From Icerya purchasi (Eukaryota; Arthropoda; Insecta; Hemiptera; Monophlebidae), in contig CM077116.1 of assembly GCA_039619475.1 (NCBI GenBank), forward strand, positions 249,807,440 through 249,871,439: DNA of 64,000 nt, in the 5' to 3' direction. The notes beneath the pieces were generated by a model. The model was not told the origin of the DNA. It did no database searches and was given only the letters and a program-made list of their open reading frames with translations. The translations under genes and the position numbers were made by a program. Of the stretch, positions 59,928 to 64,000 are shown piece after piece. Position 1 is the first letter of the stretch; every line of letters begins with the position of its first letter.

Positions 59928-61009
59928 GTTAGGTGCCGGAAATGTGACATGAACAAAGAAAAATTGGAAACGCGTGAAAAATAGAAATTCAACGTTACTG
60001 AGACGGAATAGTTAAAGGAAAGAAAAAAATTGCTCTAGTATTTAGAAAGTAGTGTTTAGTGTCAGACTAAAAAAAATAATTAAATAAAATAAACGATAAT
60101 AAAAATGAATAAAAAAGTTTGAGTATTTGAAGGCGAAAAAATTACTCGGGAAAAACTAAGAAAAATGAACTAATAGTCAAAATAGTGTCACGGTTATAGG
60201 AGTGTGTCGGGTGCAGAACTTACAAGGGAAAGAGGCGTAGTCCTGCATTTACTTTTTAAATTTATGCGGAATAAGTTGAAACTTTTGAACAATATTAGCA
60301 GAAGATGTACCGGTACGATGAGAGGCTACATTTACAGAAATGGCGGGATTTCGTCGAGCGTAAACCACCTTTTTCAGCTTAAAATATCGTTTAAATAGTA
60401 AACATCTTAACGCTCCTTTGATAGTCATCGATGAGGTTTCACGTCGGTTCGAAAAGGAAATTCGACATTTTTCATTCCGAATGAACGCCATCTTAATAAA
60501 ATCAGTTCCGGGGGGACCATGAATAATGGTTAAGCGATTTGCATGATACCGAAAGGAGAACTCGGTAGTGCTCTCACATTATAATGGTATTTGTTTTATT
60601 TTATTTCCTCCAAAAAATCAAAACCGGAATGCATCCTAAAACCGTCTAAACTTTGGAAAAATTGCTTTCGTTCTCATTTTTTCTGGTACTATAGAAATCA
60701 AAAAGCGAACAAATTTTCAGGAACGCGATCCTCCGAAAGTAACGAATAAAGACAAAAAAAAAAAAGATCATAATTCGAATCGGCCAGGATTAAAGAGAAT
60801 GAATCTATTTCGTGGTCGATAAAAAAAAAACTTATTTCACCATTCGGGGGTGGGGTGGGGGGTTCTAACAACACCAAAGCTAAACTGTTCTCTTAATTAA
60901 ACTTTTGCTCAATATGTAAATTTTGCAAACTAATAGTTATTTCTTATTTCCCGGCAAAGATTTTTTATAACATAACCATTTTTTTTTAAACAATAACGTT
61001 CCGTGTGTA
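59928..61009. other. No gene recognised
   Basis: AT-rich spacer; a G-rich tract (G5-T-G4-T-G6) at about 60,846-60,861. No recognisable frame. Confidence 0.5.
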
Positions 61010-61290
61010 CACAATGTCCTAGAGCGCTTGACTTCCATTACGGAGGTCACGGGTTCGATCCCGGGCAACGACAAAACTTATTACAAAGAATTAAAATTAT
61101 AAGTATTCGCTAATAATCACGTGGAAGGCAATAGCAAACCACCACGTACAACATCATATGCATGCTAAGTCAGTACACACCAGACACACACGGGACTGCA
61201 CTTGTATATCGATAAATCAAACATTTACAATATCAGTTGCAAGTGTAGTCTTGCGTGTGTACAGCTGTGTTGCAAATAATAATTTGCTCG
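61010..61290 (+). mobile_element. tRNA-derived SINE, copy 2
   Basis: Plus-strand copy of the family at 48,330-48,695. The A box region is decayed (TGTCCTAGAGCGC). The B box is perfect: GGGTTCGATCCCGGGC at 61,048-61,063. It is followed by the shared body: TCACGTGGAAGGCAATAGC, AAACCACCACG, CACACACGGGACTGCACTTG, ATATCGATAAATCAAAC, ACAATATCAGTTGCAAGTG and TGTACAGCTG at about 61,259-61,268. Similarity to copy 1 fades after about 61,290. No poly(A) is visible at that point, so the true 3' end may be a short repeat or lie further on. Confidence 0.85.
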
Positions 61291-61377
61291 GTACACAATC
61301 TATATCGGTGCAGCTAAAAGTGTACCAATAGGTTGCGCCAACGCGCTATGTAGCGTACGGCACCTAAAGAGGAAGTA

Positions 61378-61784
61378 TACACAACACATACCAGAGTCAG
61401 ATAAAACCAGAAAATCGGATATATTGCACGGTCAACGCACGAACGTAGCATTGTTTTTCATGCAAATTCCGGGGAAGGAACTGAAATTTATGGATTATTT
61501 CTTAAAATTCATAATGAAGTATAACTGAATAGAATAAGTCGTCCTTGTTTGGCGTCCGATATACCACTGTCAAGTTCCAATGTTCGATATATTTTTTTCA
61601 AATGATTTCAATTTTCTAAAATCACCCCGATATTCATATCTTGCATCATTTGCTCCGCAAGAGTTGCTTGCAAACGATAAAAATGCAGTTAACCGTCAAT
61701 TTCCAATTTTTTTTTTAAGTTTTCCATATTTCCTCCTCCTATCAGATTTTCTGCATTTCCTCTAACTCTGGTATGTGTTGTGTA
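61378..61784. mobile_element. 407 bp element with 20 bp perfect inverted ends
   Basis: TACACAACACATACCAGAGT at 61,378-61,397 is exactly repeated in inverted orientation at 61,765-61,784; the match continues weakly inward (caga / taga). The interior has no coding capacity beyond a 61-codon frame. The immediate flanks do not show an obvious target duplication. A MITE is the likely identity; superfamily unknown. Confidence 0.6.
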
Positions 61785-62174
61785 CGCTGCACGTTGTCGT
61801 TTAAAAAGAAAAAGGTTATGCTATAAAAAAAAAACTTTGTTGGAGAATAAAAGAAAACTATAAGTTTACAAAATTTATATATTGAGCAAAAGTTTCTTCT
61901 TCTGTAGAGTTTAACATTTAAGAGATTCTATTTAAGGGAACAATCTAGCTTAGCTGTAATTAGCCCTCCGGAATGGTGAAATAAGTATTTTTGTCGAATC
62001 CATGGCCGATTAGAATTATGACTTTTTCTTTATTCAGTACTCTTGAATCTGTCGTTAGTTGTTGTTTCAATAATGTAAGATTAGACTTTGGTAATTTTCA
62101 GCGATTAATATAACGACCGACGTAAAACACCTGCAGACATTAATGTTATTTGGAATTTTTCAGAAAAGCTAAAA

Positions 62175-62175
<1 letters not shown>
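61785..62175. other. No gene recognised
   Basis: AT-rich spacer leading into the TA microsatellite. Confidence 0.5.

Positions 62176-62234
<59 letters not shown>
62176..62234. repeat. (AT)n microsatellite
   Basis: About 58 bases of pure AT dinucleotide, immediately followed by TTGTTACG. Confidence 0.95.
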
Positions 62235-62238
<4 letters not shown>

Positions 62239-63879
62239 ACGAATTCTCACTTTTATGAATTCTTAAATTTTACGGAATTCTCGCCGATTTCTCGTATGTA
62301 CGTAAGGGAGAGACGACCAGCAGAAGAATACGGAAAACGACCGAAATGGGAAACAAATAAATAAATAAATACAAAAAGAACTACAATTGGAATAGTACCG
62401 CGGATAGGATTCTTTAAAACATCGGTGGCATTAGGCTTTTTTTATAATTTTTATATGGAGATAAATATACGAAACTAAACGATTAGAAAAACATTGTTAT
62501 TAAGAAACGCGATTGCTAGCTAGCATCTCACCGACCGTTGTACCAAAACTCGCAGATAGACAAAAGCCGTCCGTCAATGAAGATAACAAAGCCGAAGCCT
62601 TATCAGATTAGATTTACCTGAACCGGCTTTATCTCTTCATCATACGAAACGGTACAGCACAACAGCACGTGTCGCAGACCGCGCGCGCACACGCAATGTC
62701 GCCGCCAGCCTGTACACAGCGACACCGACCAGAGATTATCGCCGAAGAAAGATCGCGCCACCAACCCTGATTCGCATCACTGCCCTCCGCCAAATTCCAT
62801 CCAAAACGCAGGTTTTGGATGCAATCTGGGGCCTCGCAGAGGAACGGCACCCATAGTTTCAAGGCAGCAAAACTTTGTCGACAGCCATACAAGAAAAAAT
62901 CGGACATTGGCTACATTTCGTTGACTCCTCCTGACACCATGGTCAGCTAGCGGAGCATAGGTAACAGCGGATGTGACACCCGAGGATGACGTTCATGGTC
63001 TCCATCGCGCCCTAAGATCGTAATAACGGCACATGCAGCCGCTCCCGTTAAGACACGGGATTATTTATCAAGTACCACAGTCCAACTGGATCTGCGGTGC
63101 ATTAAGAGCCAATATATTTGTTTACGGGTAGCGCGAGTATCCATGCGTCTCCACTCGAGCTCCAGAATTATGATATGAAAGCGCCTTTTAGCTCACGCTA
63201 TGGCCACGACTGCTTTGCAGCGCCCACAGTGCTAAGTGCCAGAAAAGAAAACGACTAGGAAGTAGGAATTCCTTATAACGGTCAGTTCAAGAACAACACA
63301 GGAATGACTTAGTAAATATATGATATCCCCGTTCTCTGCGGTTTAACAATCTTTGTCGATCGGCGCGAACATCATGACGGTCTTTATTTTATTTTTTCTT
63401 CATAAGTCCTACATTCAAATCACACGCATATAAAACAAAATCACACACAACTAAACTTAAAAACAACGGCGACATCTTCGACGCCGAAAGAAAACAAAAA
63501 CAGAAAGGCACACCGGCCGTCTACCGTGGTAGCGTCTATATCATTCCACACACGGTTGTTCTATCAATGAATAGTTTTACAGGATACAGCAAGTTTATGA
63601 CTAGGAAATGAAAATATTATAGTGGCAAAGAATGTATGGTCCCGATGTGATGTCTGAAATATGTGGAATAGGAAATATGCATAGGAATAGAGGCAAATGA
63701 TAAAAGAGGAATAGCTGCACGAAGAGCTTAGCACGTTAGAAATAATCCATGAGTATAGGAAAAGAGAGGCACATGGCCGAGAAGAAAGTGCAGGAATCAG
63801 CATAGGAAGTGAAGTGGAGGTAGGCGCGTGGCAAGTCCAGCACGAAGGAGTCGAGGGGCCACGGCGCACTATACCCCGA
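62235..63879. other. GC-richer block, possible element 5' end
   Basis: Begins tgttacgaattctc right after the AT repeat. Three spaced GAATTCT copies (about 62,239, 62,258, 62,275) follow, and from 62,540 to 63,280 the base composition is clearly more GC-rich than the rest of the window. TGTTACG is a frequent start of Ty3-type LTRs in insects, but no matching LTR end, primer-binding site or gag/pol frame could be shown. A 92-codon minus frame (62,907-62,629) and a 101-codon minus frame (63,869-63,564) are unassigned. Confidence 0.3.
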
Positions 63880-64000
63880 AGAGCATATAGATATGGAGCG
63901 TGATGCCAGCCCGAAGAGGCAGAATGGAGCGTAACATCAGCCCGAGAGAGATGGTGCGATGACCAGGAAGAAGATGGTGCGATGACTAGAAGGAAGATGG
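63880..64000 (+). repeat. Tandem repeat of 23-30 bp units at window end
   Basis: Successive units start ATGGAGCGTGATG, ATGGAGCGTAACATC, ATGGTGCGATGACCAGG, ATGGTGCGATGACTAG and ATGG at the last base. Units are 23-30 bases, purine-rich, sharing AGCCCGA or AGGAAGA tails. The array runs off the end of the window, so its length is unknown. Confidence 0.7.

Noticed and set aside
61010..61075. Functional tRNA gene suggested by a perfect B box
   Set aside because: The A box is decayed, no cloverleaf or acceptor stem closes, and the same head plus body recurs at 48.3 kb, so it is a SINE head.

Overview
This is a 64 kb piece of AT-rich eukaryotic nuclear DNA. By eye CpG is not depleted, no long host gene can be recognised, and dead or dying transposable elements are abundant. 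The element mix fits an arthropod, most likely an insect: a CR1-like (Daphne/Crack-type) LINE, several I-group LINE relics with RNase H, tRNA-derived SINEs, mariner/Tc1 relics, a Mutator-like transposase relic and a Helitron with the typical insect ends. The species cannot be named from the sequence.

Layout. 0.2-4 kb: no recognisable gene. 4.0-6.3 kb: a decayed I-group LINE on the minus strand that carries a ~660 bp, ~98% identical, inverted copy of its own reverse-transcriptase segment. 6.3-13.6 kb: no gene seen. 13.8-19.1 kb: the most complete element, a CR1-like LINE. It has an intact ORF1 (PHD finger, coiled coil, RNA-binding domain), a tandemly repeated spacer, and an ORF2 (endonuclease plus reverse transcriptase) broken by a ~160 bp retroposed insert. 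20-24 kb: two short terminal-inverted-repeat elements, one possible Ser/Asn-rich coding exon and a ~100 bp tandem repeat. 25.1-26.6 kb: the 5' part of another LINE. 28.5-29.0 kb: a mariner deletion derivative. 32.1-33.0 and 34.9-36.0 kb: 3' ends of RNase H-bearing LINEs, with a SINE between them. 37.6-38.7 kb: a Helitron with an OTU-like ORF. 40.4-40.7 kb: a fold-back element with a microsatellite centre. 43.3 kb: a 180 bp near-perfect palindrome. 44.5 kb: a Tc1/mariner C-terminal relic. 48.3 and 61.0 kb: two copies of one tRNA-derived SINE family in opposite orientation. 50.9-52.5 kb: a degenerate C-rich tandem repeat and a Mutator-like transposase relic. 61.4-61.8 kb: a 407 bp element with 20 bp perfect inverted ends. 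62.2-64 kb: a GC-richer block ending in a purine-rich tandem repeat.

The open frames that can be understood belong to selfish elements. ORF1 and ORF2 of the 14-19 kb LINE would act together as an RNA-binding chaperone and the target-primed reverse-transcription enzyme; the SINEs would depend on some LINE machinery in trans. The window therefore reads as intergenic or intronic DNA. Its most unusual content is structural: inverted, palindromic and tandem arrangements rather than new protein machinery.
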